Shown here piece by piece: positions 1 through 7,983 of a DNA stretch of 64,000 nt. The notes under the pieces are model-generated. The model was not told the DNA's origin. It saw only the letters and a program-made list of their open reading frames with translations, and made no database searches. Origin of the DNA: Micromonospora aurantiaca ATCC 27029 (lineage in GTDB: Bacteria > Actinomycetota > Actinomycetes > Mycobacteriales > Micromonosporaceae); assembly GCF_000145235.1 (NCBI RefSeq), contig NC_014391.1:6868501-6932500 (forward strand), given 5' to 3'. The first letter of the stretch is position 1. Each line of letters begins with the position of its first letter. Position numbers and translations under genes: made by a program.

Positions 1-101
1 GGCGTTTTTCGTCTCCGAGGCCGGGTAGTACGCGACGGCCGTGGAGTGACGGGGACCTCCCCGCGACACCGCGGCACCACTTCCCCTCCCGCCGGGAGGG
101 T

Positions 102-120
102 GGTTAGGCTAGCCTTAGCT
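102..120 (+). promoter_or_regulatory. Iron box (DmdR/IdeR-type operator)
   Basis: The sequence ggttaggctagccttagct contains a perfect 10-base palindrome (aggctagcct, 106-115) in the TTAGG-CTA-CCTTA arrangement typical of DtxR/IdeR/DmdR operators of actinobacteria. It lies about 50 bases before the likely GTG start of the FhuF-like gene, where a repressor loaded with ferrous iron would block transcription. Assigning it to DmdR/IdeR is an inference from the consensus. Confidence 0.65.
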
Positions 121-171
121 TGGGTCGACGGCACGCGCCGACCGCAGGGCGACAGGACAGGGGACGGCCAG

Positions 172-966
172 GTGACTGCGGTGATGCCGGGGCGCGACGC
201 CGCCACCCCGCTCGCCCCTGTGACAGCGACCCTGCGCGCCATGTTCGGCACCGACGACCTGCCCGGGCTCGCACCCGGCCTGCTGGTCCACGACGAGCTG
301 GACCGCTGGTCCCCGGCCACCCGGCTGATCGACGGCACGCTGCTGTCCGAGTTCCTGACCGCCGCCGGCCGCCGCTGGGGCGGCACCCCGCACGCGTGCG
401 CCGCGCTGGCCTGGAAGTCCTACAGCTACTGGACCGCGCTACCCGCGGTGCTCGGCTGGGCGTCCGCCCGCCGGGTGCCGCTGCTCGACCCGGCCGACGT
501 GCTCGTGCACTTCGAGGACCACCACCAGCTCCTCACCTTGGGACTGCGTGCCTCCACCCCGGTGGCGGTGCTGCCGAGCGACCCGCTGGCCCTCGCCGGC
601 GCTCCGGGCGTACTGGTGGTCCCGGACGAGACGGCGCTGCTCGGCGCGCTGCGCGCGTCCCTGCTCGACGCCCACTTCGCCCCGCTGATCGGCGCCATCC
701 AGGGCGAGGTCCGGATCGGCACCCGTACGCTGCTCGGCTCGGTGGCCTCCGGCATCGCCCACGGCATCCTGCGCGCGTCGGACGCGCTGCCCGGCTCGGC
801 CACGGCGGCCGTCGGCACGCTGCTCGACGCGCTCGACCTGAGCGACCTGGTCGAACTGGTGCCCAGCCCGGCCGGCGAGCCGACTGTGCAGCGGCGCACC
901 TGCTGCCTGGCGTTCACGCTGCCCCGGCCCAAGGTGTGCCAGGGCTGCTGCGTCCGCCAGGGCTGA
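172..966 (+). CDS. (2Fe-2S)-binding FhuF-like ferric siderophore reductase
   Basis: This is a protein of about 264 residues whose C-terminus carries the FhuF-type cysteine pattern Cys-Cys-x10-Cys-x2-Cys (around residues 243-258), which in the family holds a [2Fe-2S] cluster. FhuF proteins reduce ferric siderophores in the cytosol to release iron. I chose GTG 172 because the reading frame upstream of it runs through the iron box at 102-120, which should lie in the promoter; ATG 184 is an alternative. No other siderophore gene is visible in the window. The left edge (1-100) may hold the end or start of another gene, but nothing there can be called. Expected regulation is iron repression. Confidence 0.8.
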   Translation: MTAVMPGRDAATPLAPVTATLRAMFGTDDLPGLAPGLLVHDELDRWSPATRLIDGTLLSEFLTAAGRRWGGTPHACAALAWKSYSYWTALPAVLGWASARRVPLLDPADVLVHFEDHHQLLTLGLRASTPVAVLPSDPLALAGAPGVLVVPDETALLGALRASLLDAHFAPLIGAIQGEVRIGTRTLLGSVASGIAHGILRASDALPGSATAAVGTLLDALDLSDLVELVPSPAGEPTVQRRTCCLAFTLPRPKVCQGCCVRQG

Positions 967-970
967 CCGC

Positions 971-2749
971 TCACTCGACCAGCGGCCGGACGTCCCACAA
1001 CCACACCCCGCCGGTACGCCTCGGCGTGATCCCGCTCAGCTCCGTCATCGCCCGGCGCAGCGCGTCGGCCTGCGGCAGCCGGGGGTCGAGGATCACCGCG
1101 CCGGCCCGCCAGTAGCGCAGGTCGTCCACGGCGGCCACCCGGTCCTGCGGCGTGATCGGCGGGACCGCGTCGGTGCGCCGTACCGTCTCGAAGAACGTGC
1201 TGGTGGGACGCGGCGGCGCGGTGAAGAGGGCGATCCGGTCCCCGCCCGGGCGGGTGTCCGGATAGAGGAAGTAGCCGCGGGCCAGCGGCATGTCCAGCCG
1301 GGTCTCGGCGGACCAGCGCAGCGGGACCGCGTACGTGGTGTCGGGCAGCGGCAGCGTGACGATGCTCCGCCCGCCGGCGACGTAGGGACGCCAGGCGCCG
1401 GAGGTGACGAACGTCGGAGTCGGGTCGAGGCGCTTCGCGGGCAGCGGGGTGGGCAGGATCGGCAGCAGCGCCATGGCGAGCACTGTGACGGTGGCGAACC
1501 GGATCTGGTCGCGCGCGTCCGGGTGCCGTACGGCGAGCCGCCGGGCCCGGTCGGCACCGAACGCGAGCAGCACGCCGATGATCGGGGTGAGCGCGAGCGA
1601 CCAGCGGGTGGGCACCACCGAGTGCAGGACCGGCAGGTTCTCCAGCGCGGCCCAGGGGCCGGGGATGCCGGTGTCCCGCCCGTCGTAGCGGATCTCCCGG
1701 CCGAGCGAGAAGAGTACGAACACGAGCCCGACCGCTGCCAGCCCGAGCACCACGGCGTTGCGGCGCAGCCACCAGACCAGCGCGATCACCAGGATCACCA
1801 GCGGCCAGCCGAAGAACGCGTTCTCCTCGGTGGCGTTCTTCACGAGCGGTTCGCTGCCCCGGGCGTCGCCCGCCACCGACTCCCGCGACCAGGCCACGTA
1901 CGCGGCGAGGTCGGTGGAGTAGCCCCGGATCAGCGTGGACAGCCCGCTGTACGCGCCGGGGCCGAAGAACTGCACCCAGAGCGGGTACGCGAGCAGCGCC
2001 CCGGCGACCGCCGCGGCGACCCCGAGCCCGGCGGCGAACGGGCGGGCCGCCGAGCGCAGCGCGGGACGGCCGAGCGCCAGCGCGAGCACCACCACGCCGA
2101 GCCCGATGGCGGTCATCAGCAGGATCTCCAGGTTGAGGAACGCCTGCCAGACGATCACCAGGCCGAGCAGGACGCCGTTGCGCAGCCACCGGCCGGGTTC
2201 GGCCAGGCGCAGCGTCCGCCAGATGATCAGCGGCACCACGTACTGGCTGACGATGTTGGGGTGCGAGTTGGCGTGCGAGATCATCGCCGGCGCGAACGCG
2301 CAGAAGGCGGCACCCAGCCAGGCCGGACCGCGGGACTTCACGACAACTCGGGAGAGCAGGAAATACCAGGACACGCCGGTGGCGGTGAGCCCGAGAGTGA
2401 GGAAAATCAGAAAGGACCAGCGCGGGCCTGCCCAGAGCGTTATCGGGGTCAGCGGCAGTGAAACGGATAATACGGACGTATTAGCCATGAGATTGACGAC
2501 ATCCGGCACATTCATCCGATCCGAGGTGAACGGATAGGCGAAGTCAGTGACGACGCGAGCACCATGCGCCATCATCCATTCGAATTGCGCCTGATCTGTC
2601 CGATTGTCCCGGACGCCATTGCGCGGATCGACCCAGAGCCGGGCGGTGACCCAGAACGCGAGCAGCACGAAGCTGAGCACGGCGAGCGCGTCGATCCGCC
2701 TACCCTGCCCCGATTTCGCCGCGCTCGCGCCGCTTTCCGGAGTAGTCAT
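971..2749 (-). CDS. Polytopic membrane protein, GT-C glycosyltransferase-like
   Basis: A 592-residue integral membrane protein with about ten hydrophobic segments. Between the first two segments is a loop with acidic residues (around N49-D51 and further acidic positions), the layout seen in GT-C enzymes that use polyprenyl-phosphate sugars. A C-terminal extracytoplasmic domain follows. I recognise the general architecture but no specific family, so sugar transfer is an inference. The first 130 or so codons (2350-2749) are noticeably richer in A/T than the surroundings. The gene is divergent from the methyltransferase at 2958, with 208 bases between them for both promoters, and its 3' end lies close to the convergent FhuF-like gene. 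Confidence 0.6.
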   Translation of the reverse strand: MTTPESGASAAKSGQGRRIDALAVLSFVLLAFWVTARLWVDPRNGVRDNRTDQAQFEWMMAHGARVVTDFAYPFTSDRMNVPDVVNLMANTSVLSVSLPLTPITLWAGPRWSFLIFLTLGLTATGVSWYFLLSRVVVKSRGPAWLGAAFCAFAPAMISHANSHPNIVSQYVVPLIIWRTLRLAEPGRWLRNGVLLGLVIVWQAFLNLEILLMTAIGLGVVVLALALGRPALRSAARPFAAGLGVAAAVAGALLAYPLWVQFFGPGAYSGLSTLIRGYSTDLAAYVAWSRESVAGDARGSEPLVKNATEENAFFGWPLVILVIALVWWLRRNAVVLGLAAVGLVFVLFSLGREIRYDGRDTGIPGPWAALENLPVLHSVVPTRWSLALTPIIGVLLAFGADRARRLAVRHPDARDQIRFATVTVLAMALLPILPTPLPAKRLDPTPTFVTSGAWRPYVAGGRSIVTLPLPDTTYAVPLRWSAETRLDMPLARGYFLYPDTRPGGDRIALFTAPPRPTSTFFETVRRTDAVPPITPQDRVAAVDDLRYWRAGAVILDPRLPQADALRRAMTELSGITPRRTGGVWLWDVRPLVE

Positions 2750-2957
2750 GACATTTCAGAGCGTAGTCAGGGCATGACGGGCACGTGCAATGTTCTGGGG
2801 AATCACGTACTATGTGCCGAGTTCGCCGACCGCCGAACAGGCACCCCTCCGGATCACAATTCGGCCCCCCTCCGTCCCCCGATTTCCCCCTCAGCCATCC
2901 AGATGGTTGACTCTGACGGTCCAGGCGCGGGTCAGTCATATCGTGAGGAATCGACGC

Positions 2958-3662
2958 ATGGCAGAAATCACTGGGGATCAGCGCGTCCAGTCCGAGGTGC
3001 TCGAAGGCCTGGCGACGGCTGTCAACCACCGGCAGTGGTTCGTCGAGCTGGCGGTGCCCTACCTCGGTGACAACCCGATCGAGATCGGCAGCGGCCTCGG
3101 CGACTACGCCTCCGCCTGGGCCGCGTACGCACCCCGGATCACCGCCACCGAGGCCGACCCGGACCGGCTGATCCAGCTCAAGGAGCGGCTGTCCGACCAC
3201 CCGGGCGTCGAGGTCCGGCAGATGCTGCTCCCGCACCACGAGCGCGGCGACTACAGCGCGGCCGTCTCCTACAACGTGCTGGAGCACATCGACGACCACG
3301 TGGGCGCGCTGCGCAGCATGCGGGACCTGGTCCGCCCCGGCGGCGCCGTGGTCATCATCGTGCCGGCGTTCCAGTTCGCCATGAGCCCCGCCGACATCGC
3401 CACCGGCCACGTCCGTCGCTACACGAAGAAGACGCTCGCCGCGGCGATGACCGAGGCGGGCCTCACCGTCGAGCGGATCCACTACGCCAACGCGCTCGGC
3501 CTGATCGGCTACTTCATGGCCACCAAGGTCTTCCGGCTGATGCCGAAGGAGGGCCCGATGGTGAAGGTCTACGACACCCTCGTGCTACCAGTCACCAAGG
3601 CCGCCGAGCAGCGCGTCCGGCCGCCGTTCGGCCAGTCCGTCTTCGCCGTCGCCCGCGTGTAA
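2958..3662 (+). CDS. Class I SAM-dependent methyltransferase
   Basis: A 234-residue protein with the class I methyltransferase fold: motif I EIGSGLGDYA (about residues 39-48), an acidic motif II residue in ATEADPDRL, and the post-I region SYNVLEHIDD. It would transfer a methyl group from S-adenosylmethionine to an unknown small molecule or lipid-linked sugar. The start at ATG 2958 is supported by GAGGAA seven bases upstream; longer in-frame extensions lack coding character. It is divergent from the GT-C-like membrane gene, so a glycan or lipid substrate is possible but unproven. A strong palindromic terminator begins at the stop codon. Confidence 0.8.
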   Translation: MAEITGDQRVQSEVLEGLATAVNHRQWFVELAVPYLGDNPIEIGSGLGDYASAWAAYAPRITATEADPDRLIQLKERLSDHPGVEVRQMLLPHHERGDYSAAVSYNVLEHIDDHVGALRSMRDLVRPGGAVVIIVPAFQFAMSPADIATGHVRRYTKKTLAAAMTEAGLTVERIHYANALGLIGYFMATKVFRLMPKEGPMVKVYDTLVLPVTKAAEQRVRPPFGQSVFAVARV

Positions 3663-3712
3663 GGAAGGGCCCCTTGTTAACAGACGTCTGTTAACAAGGG
3701 GCCCTTCCTTAC
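3659..3712. terminator. Perfect 54-base palindrome, bidirectional terminator/dispersed repeat
   Basis: From 3659 to 3712 the DNA is a perfect palindrome centred on cagac|gtctg, with arms containing GTAAGGAAGGGCCCCTTGTTAAC. It overlaps the stop codon of the methyltransferase and lies 4 bases before the stop of the convergent PEBP-like gene, so it can terminate both. A degenerate copy lies at 43374-43427, also directly at a TAA stop between convergent genes, so this is a dispersed element and not a unique terminator. Confidence 0.85.
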
Positions 3713-3715
3713 ACC

Positions 3716-4249
3716 TCACTCCTTGATCTGGTACGTCGGGCGGATGACCGCCCGGGCCAGGGTGTGGAACGCCAGGTTGAAGCCGACGAAGGCCGGGCTG
3801 GCCCCGGCCGGGATGTCGAGGCGGTCCACGTCCACCGCGTGCACCGCGAACACGTACCGGTGCGGGCGGTCCCCGGCCGGCGGCGCCGCACCGCCGTAGC
3901 CGGTGTCGCCGTAGTCGTTGCGGACGCTGAACGCGCCATCCAGATCGGCCTCACGCACGCCGGTGGGCAGCTCGGTCACGGAGACCGGCACGTTCACCAG
4001 CACCCAGTGCCAGAAGCCGCTGCCGGTCGGGGCGTCCGGGTCGAAGCACGTGACCACGAAGCTCTTGGTCTCGGCCGGGAAGCCCGACCAGGACAACTGC
4101 GGTGAGACGTTCTCGCCGCCGGTGCTGCCGTGCGCGTACCGCGCGTCCATCGGCTCGCCGTTGTGCACGTCGTCGCTGGTCAGGTCGAACGACGGCACCG
4201 TCGGCAGCAGTTCGTACGGGTCCGGGGCGATCGGTCGTTCCAGGGTCAT
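3716..4249 (-). CDS. YbhB/YbcL family Raf kinase inhibitor-like protein (PEBP)
   Basis: A 177-residue cytosolic protein of the PEBP/YbhB family. Visible family features are the NVSPQLSWSGFP segment (around residues 46-57), a CFDPDAPTGSGFWHWVLVNVP segment that contains the DPDAP and FWHW ligand-pocket motifs, and the C-terminal half with HRYVFAVHAVD. The bacterial proteins bind small anionic ligands; the physiological role is not settled. ATG 4249 is chosen because it gives the normal family length and avoids overlap with the upstream AlkD-like gene. The two genes are close and on the same strand, so they may be co-transcribed. Confidence 0.85.
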   Translation of the reverse strand: MTLERPIAPDPYELLPTVPSFDLTSDDVHNGEPMDARYAHGSTGGENVSPQLSWSGFPAETKSFVVTCFDPDAPTGSGFWHWVLVNVPVSVTELPTGVREADLDGAFSVRNDYGDTGYGGAAPPAGDRPHRYVFAVHAVDVDRLDIPAGASPAFVGFNLAFHTLARAVIRPTYQIKE

Positions 4250-4289
4250 CGAAACGGTCCTTCCGGGTACGCGAATGTCCTGCGCCCCT

Positions 4290-4979
4290 TCATACCCCGT
4301 TGTCCGCGCCACCGTCCTGTCGGCGCACCATCTCGTTGATCCAGACCGGCGCGTACGGCGACGTGCATCCCGGCGGCGTCGGATAGTCCTTGAGCACCCC
4401 GAGCCGCTCGCCGATCCCGATCGCGCGCTCCCGGTACGCAGGGTGCTCGATCCCGATCTGCGCCAGGCAGTGGTTCATCGCCCACTGGAGGCGCTCCGGC
4501 GCGCCCGCCATCTCCGCCTCGATCACGTCGAGCAGGCCGGCCAGGTCCAGCCCGTCCGGATTCCGCGCCACCCGCCCGGTGGTCAGCGCCCAGCCGGCGC
4601 TCGCCACCACCGGATCCCTGTCGGCCGACCAGGCCAGGCGCAGTGGCTCGGCGTGCGGGCTCTTCTTCACCACGTAGTTCACGAGCCAGTCGTGCACCTT
4701 CGGCGTACGCGCCTCGCGCAGCATGGCGTCCAGCTCGTCCCGCCCGTACGCCTTCGGCCGGCAGATCAGCATCGCGAGCAGCCGGGCCGCGCTGTCGCCG
4801 GTCGCCCACAGCTCGCGGGCCAGCTCCTGCTGCGTCTTCAGCCGCTTCGCGACCGCCCGCAGCTTGCCCAGGTTGACCCCGTGATCGTCACCGTGGCGCT
4901 CGTTCACCGCACGGATCTTCGGATCGTCGAGCGCGGCCAGCTCGGCCGTCACCTCAGCCACAGTCGTCGTCTCCGCCAC
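4290..4979 (-). CDS. DNA alkylation repair protein, AlkD-like (HEAT repeats)
   Basis: A 229-residue all-helical protein with the AlkD/AlkC-type arrangement: an N-terminal ELAALDDPKIRAVNERHG segment followed by GVNLGKLRAVAKRLK, then HEAT-like helical pairs (LARELWATGDSAARLLAM, WLVNYVVKKSPHAEPL). AlkD enzymes excise alkylated bases from DNA without base flipping. This copy ends with a tail rich in Gly/Pro (PTPPGCTSPYAP) that occurs in a DUF-like subgroup, so catalytic activity is not certain. The GTG start at 4979 follows GGGAGG with 5 bases between. The gene probably heads an operon with the PEBP-like gene. Confidence 0.7.
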   Translation of the reverse strand: MAETTTVAEVTAELAALDDPKIRAVNERHGDDHGVNLGKLRAVAKRLKTQQELARELWATGDSAARLLAMLICRPKAYGRDELDAMLREARTPKVHDWLVNYVVKKSPHAEPLRLAWSADRDPVVASAGWALTTGRVARNPDGLDLAGLLDVIEAEMAGAPERLQWAMNHCLAQIGIEHPAYRERAIGIGERLGVLKDYPTPPGCTSPYAPVWINEMVRRQDGGADNGV

Positions 4980-5229
4980 CAGGGCCTCCCGCCGTCGCCG
5001 CACTCCGCAGCCTACGACCGGCCCGACGCTCCCGCTGTTCCGCCGCCCCGCCGTTACTCCTCGGCCGCCCTGCCGTGCCGTTCGCGGTTGCAGATCGACG
5101 GTCTGGTGCTCGGCGCCCCAGGAGAAGGAGCATCTCCTGTTACGGCTTCTCCCCCCACGATGCCCCGCCAGCGGACAACGCCCGCCTTGGAGGATGGGCT
5201 GAGCTGCGTGAAGGGCGATCAGCTACTGG

Positions 5230-5316
5230 CGGAGGGTGTGGGATTCGAACCCACGAAGACATCGCTGCCTTACCGGTTTTCAAGACCAGCGCCATCGGCC
5301 ACTAGGCGAACCCTCC
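5230..5316 (-). tRNA. tRNA-Ser (anticodon UGA)
   Basis: Read on the minus strand, the sequence folds as a class II tRNA. The acceptor stem pairs GGAGGGT with ACCCTCC, the anticodon loop CTTGAAA carries TGA between paired TGGT/ACCG flanks, a long variable arm follows, and the T arm contains GGGTTCGAATCCC. The discriminator base is G, as expected for serine. The 3' CCA is not encoded. It reads UCA codons, and UCG/UCU through wobble. No other tRNA lies beside it. Confidence 0.95.
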
Positions 5317-5412
5317 CGGCACGCCCCCGAGGGGTGCGCGACCGGGGACCAGTCTGCCACGAACCCCGTACCGGGCAAGCCGCCGTCCCACCTCCCTTGT
5401 GCGAATGTGTGC

Positions 5413-5811
5413 GTGCGGGAGAGCCCGGCAGTGGTGCTGATCAGCGGAATCATGGTAGCCGACAGGTCCACAGTGGCCGAATGGCTGGCGCGGCGACTGC
5501 CCCGTGCGGTGCACCTGCGCGGCGACGTGTTCCGCCGCATGATCGTCAGCGGACCTGCCGGCCATGATCGGCCGGATCCGGCACCGGCCACTGGCCGTGG
5601 TGGTGCTCGCGCCGCGCCCCGAGGTGGTCGCCGCCCGCGAGCGGGACCGGTCGAAGAAGGGGTACGGCGACTGGCCGGTGGCGGACCTGGACGCCGGGTT
5701 CCGCGCCGACACCCCCGGATCGGGCTCTGGCTGGACACATCCGGCCAGACACCGGAGGAGACGGTGACGGAGATCCTCGCCCGCGCGTGGACCGACGGAA
5801 AGATCGGGTAA
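5413..5811 (+). pseudogene. Decayed P-loop phosphotransferase/kinase
   Basis: Remnant of a small P-loop kinase of the chloramphenicol-phosphotransferase-like group. The first third reads VVLISGIMVADRSTVAEWLA, where the Walker A lysine is lost (the family has GIMASGKST), then HLRGDVFRRMIVSG. The frame is then broken. The next part continues one frame over (5564-5710: RPLAVVVLAPRPEVVAARE and DWPVADLDA), and the end returns to the first frame (GLWLDTSGQTPEETVTEIL). The total is about 130 codons against roughly 190 expected, so the middle is deleted as well as frameshifted. The expected intact sequence is from memory of the family. It follows the tRNA gene and precedes the quinone oxidoreductase. 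Confidence 0.75.
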
Positions 5812-5820
5812 GACTGAGTC

Positions 5821-6795
5821 ATGCGCGCAGTCACGATCACGGAACCCGGCGGACCCGAGGCGCTCGTCTGGACCCACGTGCCGGATCCGGAGCCCGGTCC
5901 CGGCGAGGTGATCGTGGAGGTGCGGGCCAGCGCTGTGAACCGGGCCGACCTGTTGCAGCGGCAGGGGCACTACCCGCCGCCGCCGGGCGCGTCCGCGTAC
6001 CCCGGTCTGGAGTGTTCGGGGACGGTGCGTGCGCTCGGTCCCGGCGTGACCGGCTGGTCGGTGGGCCAGGAGGTCTGCGCGCTGCTCGCCGGCGGCGGCT
6101 ACGCCGAGCAGGTCGCGGTGCCGGCCGGGCAGTTGCTGCCGGTGCCGGCCGGGGTGGACCTGGTCGACGCGGCTGCGCTGCCGGAGGTGGCGTGCACGGT
6201 CTGGTCGAACGTGGTGGACCTGGCCCGGCTGGCCGAGGGGGACACGCTGCTGGTGCACGGCGGCGGCAGCGGGATCGGGACGTTCGCGATCCAGCTCGGC
6301 GTGGCGCTCGGCGCGACTGTGGTGGTGACCGCCCGCCCGGCCAAGCACGACCGGCTGCGCGAGCTGGGCGCCGCGCACACGATCGACTACCGCGAGCAGG
6401 ACTTCGTCGACGAGGTACGCCGGGTCACCGACGGCCGGGGCGCCGACGTGATCCTGGACATCATGGGCGCGTCCTACCTGCCCCGGAACGTGGCGGCGCT
6501 GGCGACCGGCGGGCGGCTCGTGGTGATCGGCATGCAGGGCGGGCGCAAGGGCGAACTCGACCTGGGGATGCTGCTGGCGAAGCGCGCAGCAGTGCACGCG
6601 ACCGCGCTGCGGTCCCGCCCGGTGGAGGGGAAGGCGGCGATCGTCCGGGGCGTACGCGAGCAGGTGTGGCCCCTGGTGGAGGCGGGCCGGATCCGGCCCG
6701 TCGTGCACGCCCGGGTGGACATGGCCGACGCCGCCGCCGCGCACCGCCTGGTGGAGACCAACGACCACCTGGGCAAGGTGCTGCTGGTCCGGTAG
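5821..6795 (+). CDS. NAD(P)H:quinone oxidoreductase, zinc-independent MDR family (PIG3-like)
   Basis: A 324-residue medium-chain dehydrogenase/reductase. The N-terminal GroES-like half includes SAVNRADLLQRQGHYPPP and YPGLECSGTV, both marks of the PIG3/QOR branch. The Rossmann half has HGGGSGIGTFAIQL (around residues 145-158) for NADPH. The structural and catalytic zinc ligands of alcohol dehydrogenases are absent. The enzyme reduces quinones or enals using NADPH. It converges with the SoxR-like regulator (stop codons 3 bases apart), which fits a redox-stress locus because SoxR in actinobacteria controls quinone-handling oxidoreductases. The ATG at 5821 follows the kinase remnant directly. Confidence 0.85.
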   Translation: MRAVTITEPGGPEALVWTHVPDPEPGPGEVIVEVRASAVNRADLLQRQGHYPPPPGASAYPGLECSGTVRALGPGVTGWSVGQEVCALLAGGGYAEQVAVPAGQLLPVPAGVDLVDAAALPEVACTVWSNVVDLARLAEGDTLLVHGGGSGIGTFAIQLGVALGATVVVTARPAKHDRLRELGAAHTIDYREQDFVDEVRRVTDGRGADVILDIMGASYLPRNVAALATGGRLVVIGMQGGRKGELDLGMLLAKRAAVHATALRSRPVEGKAAIVRGVREQVWPLVEAGRIRPVVHARVDMADAAAAHRLVETNDHLGKVLLVR

Positions 6796-6798
6796 GGG

Positions 6799-7251
6799 TC
6801 AGCCCTGGCCGGGGCGCGGGAGCATGAGGCGCGGGCCGGGGCCCTCGGCGGCGAGCGAGTCCTCCGGGTTGTAGAGCGTGCAGCGCTGCAAGGACAGGCA
6901 GCCGCAGCCGATGCAGCCGTCCAGGTCGTCGCGGAGCTTGCCGAGCAGCCGGATCCGCTCGTCCAGCCGGTCCCGCCAGGCGCGGGACAGCGCGGCCCAG
7001 TCGTCGGGCGTGGGGGTACGCCCCGACGGCAGCGAGTCGAGCGCCGCCCGGATCTCCTCCAGCGACACACCCACCTGCTGGGAGATCCGGATGAACGCGA
7101 CCCGGCGCAGCTCGGTACGGGCGTAGCGGCGCTGGTTCCCGCCGGTGCGGGCGGCGTGGATCAGGCCGAGCCGCTCGTAGTAGCGCAGCGCCGAAGGGGC
7201 GACACCACTGCGGTCGGCGAGTTGCCCGATGGTCAGTGTTGCTTCGTGCAT
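6799..7251 (-). CDS. soxR: Redox-sensitive transcriptional activator SoxR (MerR family)
   Basis: A 150-residue MerR-family regulator. The N-terminal winged helix-turn-helix reads LTIGQLADRSGVAPSALRYYERLGL (residues 6-30), a dimerisation helix follows, and the [2Fe-2S] ligands are Cys113, Cys116, Cys118 and Cys124 in the diagnostic CxxCxCxxxxxC pattern of SoxR. Oxidation of the cluster by redox-cycling compounds switches the protein to its activating form. The start at ATG 7251 gives the normal length. A SoxR-like dyad lies between this gene and the divergent split transketolase at 7298. The convergent neighbour is a quinone oxidoreductase. Confidence 0.93.
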   Translation of the reverse strand: MHEATLTIGQLADRSGVAPSALRYYERLGLIHAARTGGNQRRYARTELRRVAFIRISQQVGVSLEEIRAALDSLPSGRTPTPDDWAALSRAWRDRLDERIRLLGKLRDDLDGCIGCGCLSLQRCTLYNPEDSLAAEGPGPRLMLPRPGQG

Positions 7252-7260
7252 CACACGGCC

Positions 7261-7291
7261 TTGAGTTGAAGTTCGCTTCAAGTCCGAGGCT
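7261..7291 (+). promoter_or_regulatory. Candidate SoxR operator/promoter for the transketolase pair
   Basis: A perfect dyad ttgaag-ttcg-cttcaa (7266-7281) overlaps a possible -35 TTGAGT (7261-7266). Nineteen bases further is GAGGCT (7286-7291), which could serve as a -10 box. This is the overlong 19-base spacing with a central dyad that MerR-family activators use. Transcription would then start at or next to the ATG at 7298, giving a leaderless transcript. The -10 match is weak, so the promoter assignment is an inference. Confidence 0.5.
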
Positions 7292-7297
7292 ATCGGT

Positions 7298-7981
7298 ATG
7301 ACGACGACCACCGCCACCGACCTGGGCGCGCTCCTGGACCGGGTGCGCGCCGGCCGCGAGTTCGGCGCCAACGTGTACTCGACGCTCGACGTGCTCCAGG
7401 TGCTCTACGACCGGGTGCTCCGGATCACCCCGGCCACCGTTGCCGACCCGGGCCGGGACCGCTTCCTGCTCTCCAAGGGTCACGCGGTCGCCGGGTACTA
7501 CGCGCTTCTCGCCGCCCGCGGTTTCCTGCCGGCCGAGTGGCTGGACGACCAGGGCGGCCCGGCGAGCCGGCTCGGCGACCACCCGGACCGCACGCTGGTG
7601 CCGGGCGTCGAGATCGGTTCCGGTTCGCTCGGCCACGGGCTCGGGCTGGGCGTCGGCACCGCGCTCGGGCTGCGGGCTCAGGGCCGCACCGGACCCCGGG
7701 TGTACGTGCTGCTCGGCGACGCCGAACTGGACGAGGGCTCCAACCACGAGGCGATCGCGTACGCGGGCGCGACCGGGCTGGGCAACCTGACAGCGATCGT
7801 GCTGGACAACCGCTCGGCCACATACGGCTGGCCGGGCGGCGCGGCGAGCCGGTTCACGGTGAACGGGTGGAGCGCCGCCACAGTCGACGGGCGCGACCAC
7901 GACGCCCTGCACGCCGCCCTCACCGGGCACGACGATCACCGGCCGCACGTCGTCGTCGCGGTCGTCACGGACGGGGAGTGA
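7298..7981 (+). CDS. Transketolase, N-terminal (TPP-binding) subunit
   Basis: A 227-residue protein that matches only the first half of a transketolase. It contains LLSKGHAVAGYYALL (the His region near the active site), the GSLGHGLGLGVG segment, and the TPP/magnesium motif GDAELDEGSNHEA with the following LDN (around residues 138-170). With the adjacent C-terminal subunit it should form a heteromeric enzyme moving two-carbon ketol units between sugar phosphates or related substrates. The ATG at 7298 may be the first transcribed base. Split transketolases are common in actinobacteria and archaea and often serve secondary or specialised pathways. Confidence 0.88.
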   Translation: MTTTTATDLGALLDRVRAGREFGANVYSTLDVLQVLYDRVLRITPATVADPGRDRFLLSKGHAVAGYYALLAARGFLPAEWLDDQGGPASRLGDHPDRTLVPGVEIGSGSLGHGLGLGVGTALGLRAQGRTGPRVYVLLGDAELDEGSNHEAIAYAGATGLGNLTAIVLDNRSATYGWPGGAASRFTVNGWSAATVDGRDHDALHAALTGHDDHRPHVVVAVVTDGE

Positions 7982-7983
7982 GC

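Noticed and set aside
1..70. Possible start of a minus-strand gene at the left edge (a frame reading STAVAYYPASETKN)
   Set aside because: GC bias at third positions fits over only about 15 codons, no good start or ribosome site is visible, and a plus-strand reading (ending with a TAG at 26-28) fits equally well.
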